Source: Alloprevotella sp.
GTDB taxonomy: Bacteria; Bacteroidota; Bacteroidia; Bacteroidales; Bacteroidaceae
Direction of reading: 5' to 3'
DNA: 64,000 nt
Assembly (NCBI GenBank): GCA_017476545.1
Contig: JAFUZP010000005.1
Location: 1 to 64,000 of the forward strand
Numbering within the stretch: the first letter of the stretch is position 1; each line of letters starts with the position of its first letter. Positions 25,427 to 34,781 of this stretch are shown piece after piece. The notes under the pieces were generated by a model that saw only the letters and a list, made by a program, of their open reading frames with translations, ran no database searches and was not told the DNA's origin. The translations under genes were made by a program, and so were the position numbers.

Positions 25427-27988
25427 ATGCTAAAAAAACTCCTGACGACACTGGCGCTCCTGTGCCTGTGCAGCCATCTCCCAGCTCAGGTGGCCAACTA
25501 TTGTCTCCGCCTCTCCCCTGGCGGGAGTGTGGATTGCGGTCCGATGCCGGAACTGGACGGGCAGAAAGCCTTTACCATACAGTTCTGGATGTATGCGGAT
25601 ACTTGGGCGGAGGACGCCACCCTGATGTCCCGTGGCGATGACTTTGCCGTGCGTCTCGGTGCGGAAGGTAAAATGAACGTCACGCTTGGGGGCGCGACTT
25701 ACCTCATCAACTCAACCGACCTCACAACGGGAAAATGGATCCAAGTCACTCTCCTCTCCTCCGGGACGCGCATCTATCCCTATGTGAACAAGAAGCAGTT
25801 GAAATCTTCCTCGCTGCAAGATGGATTCAGTATGGCTGGAGGAAACTTCGTGCTGGGCGGCGACAAGTTCCGTGGGCGGCTGGACGAGGTGCGCGTGTGG
25901 AACGCGGAGCTCTCTTCGGACTATGATTATTTCATGGGCAATACCTTGAATAAGTGGGTGCCGCAGCTGGACAACCTTGTGGCCTATTATAAGTTTGACC
26001 AACCGCAGTGTACGCACATCGTGGACTACAAAGCCCTCTTCGCACCCCGGCAGCAGACGAACCATCACGGCATTCGGTCTGCCCGTGGGGCGGCCCGTAC
26101 ACAAGTGACGGACAACCCCGGGCTTCCTTACCTGCTCTGTGGCGCTTACACAAACAACATCCGCTTCTATGACAGCGCTATCAGTAAGGAGAAATTCCTT
26201 CTGGCAAACGACCTTATCATACTGGGTATCCAAGCCTACTCGGACGGCCATCTCCGCTACCTGACGACCTGCGATCACGGGACGGTGAAGAACGCGGAAT
26301 ATTTGGCTGAGTTCGAGGGCCGCAAGGGCGTGATATCCTTTAAGGGCGCAGGAGCCGGTATGGAATGCACGACTACAGCTTTAGAAACAGGCTGGAGCGA
26401 GAACGGCAACACGGCCTTTACGATAGAGAGTTGGGTTTATATTGACGAGTGGACGGAGGGCGCTTATATTTTCCGCAAGGAGAGCGAGTCGGGCAAGCAA
26501 GGTTTGTCTATCCGCCTCGGCGATGAGAGCAAGAAGCAAATTGCGGTCCGTGTGGACGGCAAGGACTATTTCTTCCACAATACGCTTTCCGTAGGAAAAT
26601 GGCAGCACCTGGCCATCATGCCGGGTCCGGCCTCGCGCAACACAAACGTCTTCATGTGCTATATTTCCGGGCGCACAGTGCTGGCTAACGCGGAGCTGTC
26701 CGCGCCCGAGACTTCGGCAACGCCGACCAATCTCGGCAATTTCAAGATGTACATCGGTGAGAACTTGAAAGGAAAGCTGGACGATACGGCAACTTGGCGG
26801 CACAACCTCAGTACGGACGAGATGACGCAGCACCGTAACGGCAACTTCCTTATGCCGGGACTTGGGAAATCGGTGGACCCCGATGCGGTTGACGCACTCC
26901 TTGCCCTATACCGATACAATTATCCGAAAGCGTTGGGGTGGGATTACTATTCGCAGGATGAGTGGAAAAACATCATGGAGTCTGCCTATGCCGGCTATCA
27001 TGGTTTCCAGACCCGCATCTCCGTGCAGGGTAACTGGGACTGGATGAGTACTATCTCCGACCCGGCCAAGCGTAAGATCTTTGCAGCAGACCTTGCGGAG
27101 CTTTCCAAGCCTTATGCCGGTGTGGAACTTGACCTTGAGTGGATGGAGGGACCGCAGACGAACCTCGGTTTGTTGGCCGATGAGATTAAGGCGGTACTTC
27201 CTGCCGGTAAGTCATTCATGATTTCCATGCATCCTTATGGCCCGTATAAGTTCCCGTTGGAAACAATGTCGAAGGTGGACGGCTTCACCTTCCAGCAGTA
27301 CGGCGACGATAAAAACTGGTTCACGTGGAGCAGTTTTGAGGGTAGTTATACGACACTGAAGAACTACGGTTATCCCGATAACAAGATGTATTTCTCTTAT
27401 AGTACCACTACGTCCGGTTCGTATGACGATAACGGTAACCTGGTGGGGCCTATTGCTGGTTTGAACTGGGGCTTCATTAACGACTCCTATGTGCCGGCCA
27501 CGGACGGTCGTGCCGAGGAAGGCGTGTTTGACGGTCAGAAATACTATTTCCATGGTCCTGCGCAGGTCTATAAGCGTGCGCGCTACGTCATGGAGAATAA
27601 CCTGCAAGGTATTTTCTACTGGGATATGTGTAACGACCTGCCTCCCAGCCATAAATATAGTCTCGCCCGCAATTGCAACTACGGCCTGAATAGTAATGTG
27701 GATCCCTATGTAGAGACGGTGGAGATTAACCATCCCACTTCAATCTCCGACATCCGCTCCTCGGCATCCCGAGAGTTGGGTGTGACGTGGCAGGGCGGAG
27801 AATTGGCCGTTGCAGTACCTGTGGGGTATAGCTTGCAGCGCGTTGAGGTGTTCAGCGTTGCGGGGCAGTGCGTGCTTTCCACCACGGAAGCCCGCCTTGC
27901 GGCACAGCAGCTCGTTCCGGGTGTCTATGTCCTGCGTGCCCGCACCACGGACGGACAGGTCTTCTCTACCCGTTTCATAAAGAACTGA
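25427..27988 (+). CDS. Secreted LamG-GH18 glycosidase with T9SS tail
   Basis: An 853-aa exported enzyme. Signal peptide: residues 1-20 (LPAQ). Two concanavalin-like LamG domains (about 25-185 and 280-460) contain FTIQFWMYADTWAEDATLM and AFTIESWVYIDEWTEGAYIF and probably bind glycans. A GH18 barrel spans about 500-750, with catalytic YAGVELDLEW (the D.D.E motif reads ELDLE, so the first Asp is Glu and the catalytic Glu is present). GH18 includes chitinases and endo-beta-N-acetylglucosaminidases that release N-glycans; the position near GH33 and GH84 favours the second, by inference. The C-terminal 60 residues (VEVFSVAGQCVL...PGVYVLRA...TRFIKN) are a full type-A T9SS sorting domain. The start is chosen for the signal peptide and the -7 box at 25390; an in-frame ATG 201 bp upstream is unlikely. 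Confidence 0.88.
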   Translation: MLKKLLTTLALLCLCSHLPAQVANYCLRLSPGGSVDCGPMPELDGQKAFTIQFWMYADTWAEDATLMSRGDDFAVRLGAEGKMNVTLGGATYLINSTDLTTGKWIQVTLLSSGTRIYPYVNKKQLKSSSLQDGFSMAGGNFVLGGDKFRGRLDEVRVWNAELSSDYDYFMGNTLNKWVPQLDNLVAYYKFDQPQCTHIVDYKALFAPRQQTNHHGIRSARGAARTQVTDNPGLPYLLCGAYTNNIRFYDSAISKEKFLLANDLIILGIQAYSDGHLRYLTTCDHGTVKNAEYLAEFEGRKGVISFKGAGAGMECTTTALETGWSENGNTAFTIESWVYIDEWTEGAYIFRKESESGKQGLSIRLGDESKKQIAVRVDGKDYFFHNTLSVGKWQHLAIMPGPASRNTNVFMCYISGRTVLANAELSAPETSATPTNLGNFKMYIGENLKGKLDDTATWRHNLSTDEMTQHRNGNFLMPGLGKSVDPDAVDALLALYRYNYPKALGWDYYSQDEWKNIMESAYAGYHGFQTRISVQGNWDWMSTISDPAKRKIFAADLAELSKPYAGVELDLEWMEGPQTNLGLLADEIKAVLPAGKSFMISMHPYGPYKFPLETMSKVDGFTFQQYGDDKNWFTWSSFEGSYTTLKNYGYPDNKMYFSYSTTTSGSYDDNGNLVGPIAGLNWGFINDSYVPATDGRAEEGVFDGQKYYFHGPAQVYKRARYVMENNLQGIFYWDMCNDLPPSHKYSLARNCNYGLNSNVDPYVETVEINHPTSISDIRSSASRELGVTWQGGELAVAVPVGYSLQRVEVFSVAGQCVLSTTEARLAAQQLVPGVYVLRARTTDGQVFSTRFIKN

Positions 27989-27999
27989 TACTATAACCG

Positions 28000-28027
28000 G
28001 CGCGGGGCTGCATGAGCGGCCTCGCGC
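28000..28027 (+). terminator. Hairpin between GH18 gene and eno
   Basis: GCGCGGGGC pairs with GCCTCGCGC (one G-U) around a 10-nt loop, 11 bp after the GH18 stop codon. There is no T tract, so termination is likely but not certain. Confidence 0.5.
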
Positions 28028-28031
28028 TTAA

Positions 28032-29366
<1,335 letters not shown>

Positions 29367-29386
29367 ATTTTGTCTGACTAATCAGT

Positions 29387-29422
29387 ATCGCTCCGCTACA
29401 TCTTCGTGGCGGAGCGATTTTC
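29387..29422 (+). terminator. Intrinsic terminator of eno
   Basis: ATCGCTCCGC (29387-29396) pairs with GCGGAGCGAT (29409-29418), followed by TTTTCT. Confidence 0.85.
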
Positions 29423-29450
29423 TATAGACGTCTTCCTATTGGCTTCATAA

Positions 29451-29483
29451 GTTATGCGGACTCCCCAAAGGGAGCCCGCATAA
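29451..29483 (-). terminator. Terminator of the GH84 gene
   Basis: GTTATGCGG and CCGCATAAC pair over 9 bp, with an inner CTCCC/GGGAG stem. Read leftward it stands 25 bp after the GH84 stop codon. Confidence 0.75.
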
Positions 29484-29507
29484 CTTAATATATATATAAT
29501 ATGTGTG

Positions 29508-31436
29508 TTATTGCCTGTTGCTGTTTTGTGCTTGCCGTTCTCTGAGCCATTGCAACAGCGGTTCAAGGACGCGTGCTGCGGGCTCGGCTTCGCGGGTTTC
29601 GAGTTTGATGTCCTCGCCCATGCCGTTGAGGATGGGGAAGTGGTAGAGTTCCTCATTTGCGGAGAAGTCGGGGGCTTCCTTGCCCTCGATGCGTGCTGCG
29701 GCTTCGGCCGTCATGTCGCGGAGCTTCAGGAGCCAGGGACGCATGTCTTCAAAGAAGAGGCGGTCGCTCTCGCGTGCGGAGGTCTTGAGACCTTCCAGCG
29801 TGCGGCAGGCGGCGTTCACGCGGCGCAGTTCCGCGGCGAGGGCTCCGGGGAAGTCGCGCTGTCCGTTCTTGTAGTCGCCCGTGAGATAGGCGAGGGCGTC
29901 CTCGTCATAGTAGCGCAGGTAGGGAGCCACGGTGCGCAGGGCAGGAGCGTACTGCTTCCCCACTACGGCAGGCAGCGAGGCTTCCCAGGACTGCTGGTTG
30001 TCGAAGGCGGCGTTGTTCCATGCGTAGTCGGCAGCGCTGAAGAGTGCTATCTTGGATATCTCGCCCTGCTGCATGGGGTTGAGGATGAGCGTGCGTGTGC
30101 CGCTGAGGGCGGGTTCGAGGCGTGCAAGGTTGGCGATGTGCTTTTCGTCACGGAAGTTGGAATACATGTCCATGGGGAAGAGCTTCGTCATGTCGTTGTC
30201 GTTGCAGGGGTAGTTCCACCACCAGCTGGCTTCGCGTCCGCCCATCCAGTCGCGTACGATGGCGAGGTCCTCCGTGTTGGGTACGCTCCAGACGTTGCGC
30301 CCCGTGATGTAGATGTTCACCTTTGCGGGCACGTCCTTGAAGCTCTGGAAGAAGCGTTTTCCTTTCTCGCGCGACACCCATGAGAAGGCGTAGAGCTGCG
30401 GCACGTAGTGGAGGGGCTTCACGGTGTCGGCAGGTGTGGCTGCGGAGCCGTTCCAGCGGGTATCGATGCGTGCCTGCAGTTCCGTCAGTCGGTTGGCGCC
30501 GAGACGCAGCATGGCGGGGTCGTCGGGTACGCCCACGTCGTCCACGAAGACGCCGAACTGGCGCACGCCGAGGCCGTGCATGGACTCGAACTTCCGCATG
30601 ATGTCGTCAAGGACGTGCGTGTTGGCGGCGTCCGTAAAAGCCTGGCCCGGGTGGATGGCCCAGATGAAGTTCACCTTCGAGGCCGTGGCTACGGCGGTGA
30701 TGTCGCTGAGCATCTGCTGCGTCAGGTAGCCGACGCGCTCCTGTTCGGGCGTGATGGAGGTGGGGTAGGGCTCTGCCCAGTAGCGGGAGTGGTAGGGGTC
30801 GCTCTTTGCGCCGTACATGTAGCAGTTCATCTTGTAGCGTGCCATGAAGCGGAAGAGGTCCTTCGTCACGGCTGCGCTGTAGGGCACGCCGTAGTAGCCC
30901 TCGATGACGCCGCGGTCCTTCAGGTCGGCATAGTCGTAGAGCGTGACACAGGGGAGGCCAAGTGTGCCGCGGTCGAGCATCTGCTCCAGCGAGGCCAGTC
31001 CGCAGAAGGCGGCGTCCGTGTCCTCACCGAGGATGACGACTTGTGCATGGCTCTGCTTGTCAGCCGTGAGGCTGAGGATGTGGCGGTCGTACTTCGCTTT
31101 CTGGAACACCTTGCGGCTGAGCCCCTGCTTCGTGGCGGCTTTGTCGGCTACGCCCTTTGAGGCGTTCACGCCGATCAGCAGGCTGCTGCCTTCCTTCGGA
31201 GCTTTCTCCGTCACGACGGCTGCGAGTCCGTGTTCTTCAAGAATCTGCACGGCACGCTGCACGGTGACCTTGTCGATGCCTGCTTCTGCCACGACGCTCA
31301 CCTGCTGCGTGAAGTCGGCGCAGGCGTCGGTGGCGTACTGCTCGTGGGGTACGGGGTAGATGGTGTAATGGGATTGTGCCATACTGACTATGCTGAGGCT
31401 TAGGCAGAGGGCGAACAAAAGGGAGATTCTTTTCAT
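29508..31436 (-). CDS. Secreted beta-N-acetylglucosaminidase (GH84)
   Basis: GH84 enzymes remove terminal beta-linked GlcNAc using substrate-assisted catalysis. Members act on O-GlcNAc and mucin glycans. The 642-aa protein has a signal peptide (residues 1-20), a GH20b-like N-terminal domain (to about 150) and a barrel starting DRGVIEGYYGVPYS. The catalytic Asp pair is in GVFVDDVGVPDD at about residue 290. WWWNYPCNDNDM, further on, is typical of the family substrate pocket. A helical C-terminal region (to 620) follows. The ending (RQAQNSNRQ) has no sorting tail, so a periplasmic site is likely. A TATCTTTG promoter box stands 67 bp upstream. Confidence 0.93.
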   Translation of the reverse strand: MKRISLLFALCLSLSIVSMAQSHYTIYPVPHEQYATDACADFTQQVSVVAEAGIDKVTVQRAVQILEEHGLAAVVTEKAPKEGSSLLIGVNASKGVADKAATKQGLSRKVFQKAKYDRHILSLTADKQSHAQVVILGEDTDAAFCGLASLEQMLDRGTLGLPCVTLYDYADLKDRGVIEGYYGVPYSAAVTKDLFRFMARYKMNCYMYGAKSDPYHSRYWAEPYPTSITPEQERVGYLTQQMLSDITAVATASKVNFIWAIHPGQAFTDAANTHVLDDIMRKFESMHGLGVRQFGVFVDDVGVPDDPAMLRLGANRLTELQARIDTRWNGSAATPADTVKPLHYVPQLYAFSWVSREKGKRFFQSFKDVPAKVNIYITGRNVWSVPNTEDLAIVRDWMGGREASWWWNYPCNDNDMTKLFPMDMYSNFRDEKHIANLARLEPALSGTRTLILNPMQQGEISKIALFSAADYAWNNAAFDNQQSWEASLPAVVGKQYAPALRTVAPYLRYYDEDALAYLTGDYKNGQRDFPGALAAELRRVNAACRTLEGLKTSARESDRLFFEDMRPWLLKLRDMTAEAAARIEGKEAPDFSANEELYHFPILNGMGEDIKLETREAEPAARVLEPLLQWLRERQAQNSNRQ

Positions 31437-31502
31437 GATATAATCGCGTTGTTTATGTGTGCATAGGGCATTTGACTACACGGGCTGTGTAGCTTCACGG
31501 AG

Positions 31503-31510
31503 CAAAGATA
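31503..31510 (-). promoter_or_regulatory. -7 box of the GH84 gene (TATCTTTG)
   Basis: A perfect TAnnTTTG box on the minus strand. No clear upstream TTTG is visible at 19-20 bp. Confidence 0.55.
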
Positions 31511-31559
31511 GTAAAGATATTTGTATGCCGTGCTGTTCGACTTCTTTTTTTATAAAGTT

Positions 31560-31637
31560 AAGTGCGCACTAAATTGTGATAAAGTGCGCACTCGGCTGAT
31601 ATGCAGTGCGCACCAAACCTCAGTCGGGTGCGTACCT
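31560..31637. repeat. 22-bp-period array, word AGTGCGCACT (locus L4)
   Basis: The core GTGCGCAC starts at 31562, 31584 and 31606, and GTGCGTAC at 31628, each 22 bp apart. It ends about 11 bp from the metY stop codon. The core equals that of L2, but the period and flanks differ. Confidence 0.9.
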
Positions 31638-31647
31638 AATGTGTCGT

Positions 31648-32934
31648 TCAGATCTTGTTCAGCGCCTGGCGGATGTCGTCAAGCAGGTCCTCGACGTCCT
31701 CGATGCCAACGCTGAGGCGGATGAGGTCCACGGGCACGCCGGCCTCGCGCAGTTGCTCGTCGGAGAGCTGGCGGTGGGTGTGGCTGGCGGGATGCAGCAC
31801 GCAGGTGCGGGCGTCGGCCACGTGGGTAGCAATGTTGATGAGGCGCAGGGAGTCCATGAAGCGCACGGCGGTCTGTCGGTCGCCCTTCAGGCCGAGCGCG
31901 ATGACGCCGCAGGAGCCTTGCGGCAGGTACTTGCGGGCGCGCTCGTAGTTGGCGTCGCCGGGCAGGCCGCTGTAGTGCACCCATGCTACGCGCGGGTCGG
32001 CAGCAAGGAACTCGGCGATGCGCTGCGCGTTCTGGCAGTGCTGCTTCACGCGCAGGTGGAGCGTTTGCAGGCCGAGGTTCAGGAGGAAAGCGTTCTGCGG
32101 CGAGGGAGTGGAACCGAGGTCGCGCATAAGGTGCGCCACGAGTTTCATCGTGTATCCCATCTTGCCGAAGGCTTTGGTGTACGTGAGGCCGTGGTAGGAC
32201 TCGTCCGGCGTGGTGAGGCCGGGGTATTTGCCGGCGTGTTCCTCCCAAGGGAAGTTGCCGCTGTCCACCACGCAGCCACCCACCTGCGTGGCCAGGCCGT
32301 CCATGTATTTCGTCGTGGAGTGCGTCACGATGTCCGCACCCCATTCGAAGGGACGGCTGTTGACGGGCGTGGCGAAGGTGTTGTCCACGATGAGGGGTAC
32401 GCCCTGCGCATGGGCGATGCGGGCGAAACGCTCAATGTCCAGTACGGCGCAGCCGGGGTTGGAGATGGTCTCGCCAAAGAGGGCGCGCGTTTCGGGACGG
32501 AAGGCGGCGAGTATTTCCTCGTCGCTGGCTTCGGGACTCACGAAGGTGCAGTCGATGCCCATCTTCTTCAGGGTTACGCCGAAGAGGTTGAACGTGCCGC
32601 CGTAGATTTCCGAGGAGCTCACGATGTGGCTGCCGGCTTCACAGATGTTCAGTACAGCAAAGAGGTTTGCGGCCTGCCCGGAACTGGTGAGTACGGCTCC
32701 CACGCCGCCTTCGAGGGCGGCAATCTTTGCCGCTACGGCGTCGCTGGTGGGGTTTTGCAGTCGTGTGTAGAAATAGCCTGCCGCCTCCAGGTCGAAGAGG
32801 CGTGCCATGTCGTCGCTGCTGTCATACTTGAACGTGGTGCTCTGCACGATGGGCGGTTCTACGGGTTCGCCGTTCTTCGGCGTGTAGCCTGCGCGGACGC
32901 AGAGCGTGGCGGGGCGGAGAGTGTTGGGTGCCAT
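31648..32934 (-). CDS. metY: O-acetylhomoserine (thiol)-lyase / cysteine synthase
   Basis: PLP enzyme of the Cys/Met metabolism family. It condenses O-acetylhomoserine with sulfide to homocysteine in methionine synthesis. The 428-aa length matches MetY (MetB and MetC are about 380-400). Motifs: YTRLQNPTSDAVAAKIAALE, SSGQAANLFAV, FGETISNPGCAVLDIE, VDNTFATPVNSRPFEWGADI, the PLP lysine in HSTTKYMDGLA, and the C-terminal RLSVGIEDVEDLLDDI. The product belongs in the cytoplasm. A G-rich decamer repeat occupies its leader. I found no recognisable SAM riboswitch there. Confidence 0.94.
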   Translation of the reverse strand: MAPNTLRPATLCVRAGYTPKNGEPVEPPIVQSTTFKYDSSDDMARLFDLEAAGYFYTRLQNPTSDAVAAKIAALEGGVGAVLTSSGQAANLFAVLNICEAGSHIVSSSEIYGGTFNLFGVTLKKMGIDCTFVSPEASDEEILAAFRPETRALFGETISNPGCAVLDIERFARIAHAQGVPLIVDNTFATPVNSRPFEWGADIVTHSTTKYMDGLATQVGGCVVDSGNFPWEEHAGKYPGLTTPDESYHGLTYTKAFGKMGYTMKLVAHLMRDLGSTPSPQNAFLLNLGLQTLHLRVKQHCQNAQRIAEFLAADPRVAWVHYSGLPGDANYERARKYLPQGSCGVIALGLKGDRQTAVRFMDSLRLINIATHVADARTCVLHPASHTHRQLSDEQLREAGVPVDLIRLSVGIEDVEDLLDDIRQALNKI

Positions 32935-32952
32935 GATGGTTGGAAAAAGGTG

Positions 32953-32996
32953 GTTAGGGGGGTTAGGGGGATTAGGGGGATTAGGGCAATTAGGGA
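32953..32996 (+). repeat. G-rich decamer repeat upstream of metY
   Basis: Five consecutive units of TTAGGGGG type (GGTTA or ATTA plus 3-6 G) follow each other at 8-10-bp spacing. The G-rich strand is opposite to the metY mRNA. Four or more G runs separated by 3-6 bases fit a G-quadruplex motif. Confidence 0.8.
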
Positions 32997-33015
32997 TTCC
33001 TTAACGGGACTTCGG

Positions 33016-33075
33016 AAGCCTCCCCCCGCTTGTCTCCCCCTTTTGGGGGGACGGAAGGGGGGCTGGGGAGGTTGG
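33016..33075. repeat. C/G-rich interspersed element, copy 1
   Basis: It contains the perfect hairpin TCCCCC-TTTT-GGGGGA and the string CGGAAGGGGGGCTGGGG. Its reverse complement matches 49951-50015 across a core of about 35 bp. It is located between hflX and metY. Confidence 0.65.
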
Positions 33076-33084
33076 AGGGGGCCG

Positions 33085-34353
33085 CTATATCTCCTTCCCT
33101 TCCTTGTCGTATTGTTGGAAGAGGAAGTCGTTGTAGGGATATTTCTGTACGTGGAGTTCGCGCACGCGGCGGTACATGAGGTCTTTCAGCTCGTCGATGT
33201 TCAGCCGTTCGCGTGCGGAGATGAAGAGGCAGTCGCCCTCGAGGCGCGCCATCCACGTCTTCATCAGTTCCGGGAGGGACACGTTCTCGCGCGTCGGTGG
33301 CGTGAGGTCGTCGGGGTCCTTCTCCACCCAGCGGTAGGCATCCGTCTTGTTGAAGATGATGACCGTGGGCGTCTGGGCGCAGCCCAGGTCTGCCAGCGTC
33401 TTGTTCACCACCTCTATCTGCTCCTCGAAGTCGGGGTGGGAGATGTCCACCACGTGGAGCAGGAGGTCGGCCTCGCGCACCTCGTCCAGTGTGCTCTTGA
33501 AGCTTTCCACGAGGTCCGTGGGCAGTTTGCGGATGAAGCCCACCGTGTCCGTCAGCAGGAAGGGCAGGTTCTCGATGACCACCTTGCGGACGGTCGTATC
33601 CAGCGTGGCGAAGAGTTTGTTCTCTGCAAACACCTCCGACTTTGCCAGGAGGTTCAGCAGCGTGCTCTTGCCCACGTTGGTGTAGCCGACGAGCGCCACG
33701 CGTATCATGCGGCCTCGGTTGCCGCGTTGCGTGCGCTTCTGCTTGTCTATTTCCGCCAGGCGTCCCTTCAGCAGCGACATGCGGTTCAGGATGATGCGGC
33801 GGTCCATTTCGAGCTGCGTTTCGCCCGGTCCGCGCAGTCCCACGCTGCCCTTTCCGCCGCCCGAACCCGAGCCGCCGCCCTGGCGTTCCAGGTGCGTCCA
33901 CATGCGTTGCAGTCGCGGTAGCATATATTTATATTGTGCCAGCTCCACCTGCGTCTTTGCCTCTGCGGTCTGTGCGCGCATGGCAAAGATGTCCAGGATG
34001 AGCTGCGTGCGGTCTATGACGCGCGTCCTGAGGGCGTTCTCTATGTTGCGTATCTGCTTGGCCGAAAGTTCGTCGTCGAAGATGACCATGTCCGCGCGCG
34101 CTTCGTCGGCACCCTCGGGGTGCAGGAAAGCCTCAATCTCCTCCAGCTTACCCTTTCCCAGGTAGGTCACGCTGCTGGGGCCGTCCATCCGCTGCGTGAA
34201 GCGGCGCACCGTCTCGGCTCCCGCCGTCTCGGCGAGAAACTGCAGTTCGTCCAGGTACTCCTCCGTCTTGCGTTCGTCCTGTGTCTTCGTGATGAGCGCC
34301 ACAAGCAGGGCGCGTTCGCGTTCTTTCTGTAGTTTTTCCGTCTTGTCGATCAT
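33085..34353 (-). CDS. hflX: Ribosome-associated GTPase HflX
   Basis: HflX is a GTPase that binds the 50S subunit and splits stalled ribosomes. The 422-aa protein has the HflX N-terminal domain (LVALITKTQDERKTEEYLDE to residue ~175), including YLGKGKLEEIEAFL and RVIDRTQLILDIFAMRAQT. A Gly/Ser-rich loop and GLRGPGETQLEMDRR follow. The G domain has G1 GYTNVGKS, G3 DTVGF and G4 NKTD. The start at 34353 (MIDKTEKLQKERER) matches the family. A TATTTTTG promoter box lies 8 bp upstream of it, so a near-leaderless mRNA is predicted and the long upstream extension (74 codons) is rejected. Confidence 0.95.
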   Translation of the reverse strand: MIDKTEKLQKERERALLVALITKTQDERKTEEYLDELQFLAETAGAETVRRFTQRMDGPSSVTYLGKGKLEEIEAFLHPEGADEARADMVIFDDELSAKQIRNIENALRTRVIDRTQLILDIFAMRAQTAEAKTQVELAQYKYMLPRLQRMWTHLERQGGGSGSGGGKGSVGLRGPGETQLEMDRRIILNRMSLLKGRLAEIDKQKRTQRGNRGRMIRVALVGYTNVGKSTLLNLLAKSEVFAENKLFATLDTTVRKVVIENLPFLLTDTVGFIRKLPTDLVESFKSTLDEVREADLLLHVVDISHPDFEEQIEVVNKTLADLGCAQTPTVIIFNKTDAYRWVEKDPDDLTPPTRENVSLPELMKTWMARLEGDCLFISARERLNIDELKDLMYRRVRELHVQKYPYNDFLFQQYDKEGKEI

Positions 34354-34361
34354 AGCGGGGG

Positions 34362-34391
34362 CAAAAATACGGAAAAGAAAGGAAAGGCGAA
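34362..34391 (-). promoter_or_regulatory. Promoter of hflX (TTCG-N18-TATTTTTG)
   Basis: The minus-strand -7 box (34369-34362) ends 8 bp before the start codon. A TTCG lies 18 bp upstream of the box. Confidence 0.55.
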
Positions 34392-34725
34392 CGAAATCGG
34401 CGTAAATTCTGCGTATCGCTCTCCGCCTTGAGTTCGGCGTAGGGAGCGGGGTGCGGAACGGCGCGTTTGCCGGCGCAAAACCGCCTGTCACGGTAGGCCT
34501 CTGCGGCTGGGAGAAAAATCCCGAGCGGCTGGGAAAGTTTTCCCGCGCGCAGGGAACAGATGCGAACAGCCCCATTATGCTATAGCAGGTGCAGGGGATG
34601 GATGACCCTTCCCTACTGATGCCGGCAAGTCGCTCGGGCTGCTTCGCACCCTTCCCCTAAGCAGGGAGGTGTGCTTAAATAAGTTAAATTTGTGCCTGTA
34701 CGTGCGAGAAAAGCATGGGAAACGT
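34392..34725. other. Intergenic stretch between hflX and the CotH gene
   Basis: About 330 bp without a gene I can support. It holds pyrimidine/purine-rich segments (ACCCTTCCCT at 34607 and again as ACCCTTCCCC at 34648) and a second possible -7 box TAAATTTG at 34685-34692. No structured RNA was recognised. Confidence 0.5.
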
Positions 34726-34756
34726 TTTGCCCTTCTTTCTGTTTGCTTTACATTTG
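34726..34756 (+). promoter_or_regulatory. Promoter of the CotH-kinase protein gene
   Basis: TTTG (34726-34729) and TACATTTG (34749-34756) are 19 bp apart. The leader is about 20 nt. Confidence 0.65.
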
Positions 34757-34781
34757 TGCCGAATTGTAAACTCAACATAAC

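Noticed and set aside
32935..33084. SAM or other riboswitch before metY
   Set aside because: Sequence here is a G-rich repeat and a C/G-rich element. I could not find a conserved riboswitch core.
33085..34575. A longer HflX with 74 extra N-terminal residues
   Set aside because: The extension is Pro/Arg-rich and absent from the family, and the promoter box sits inside it.
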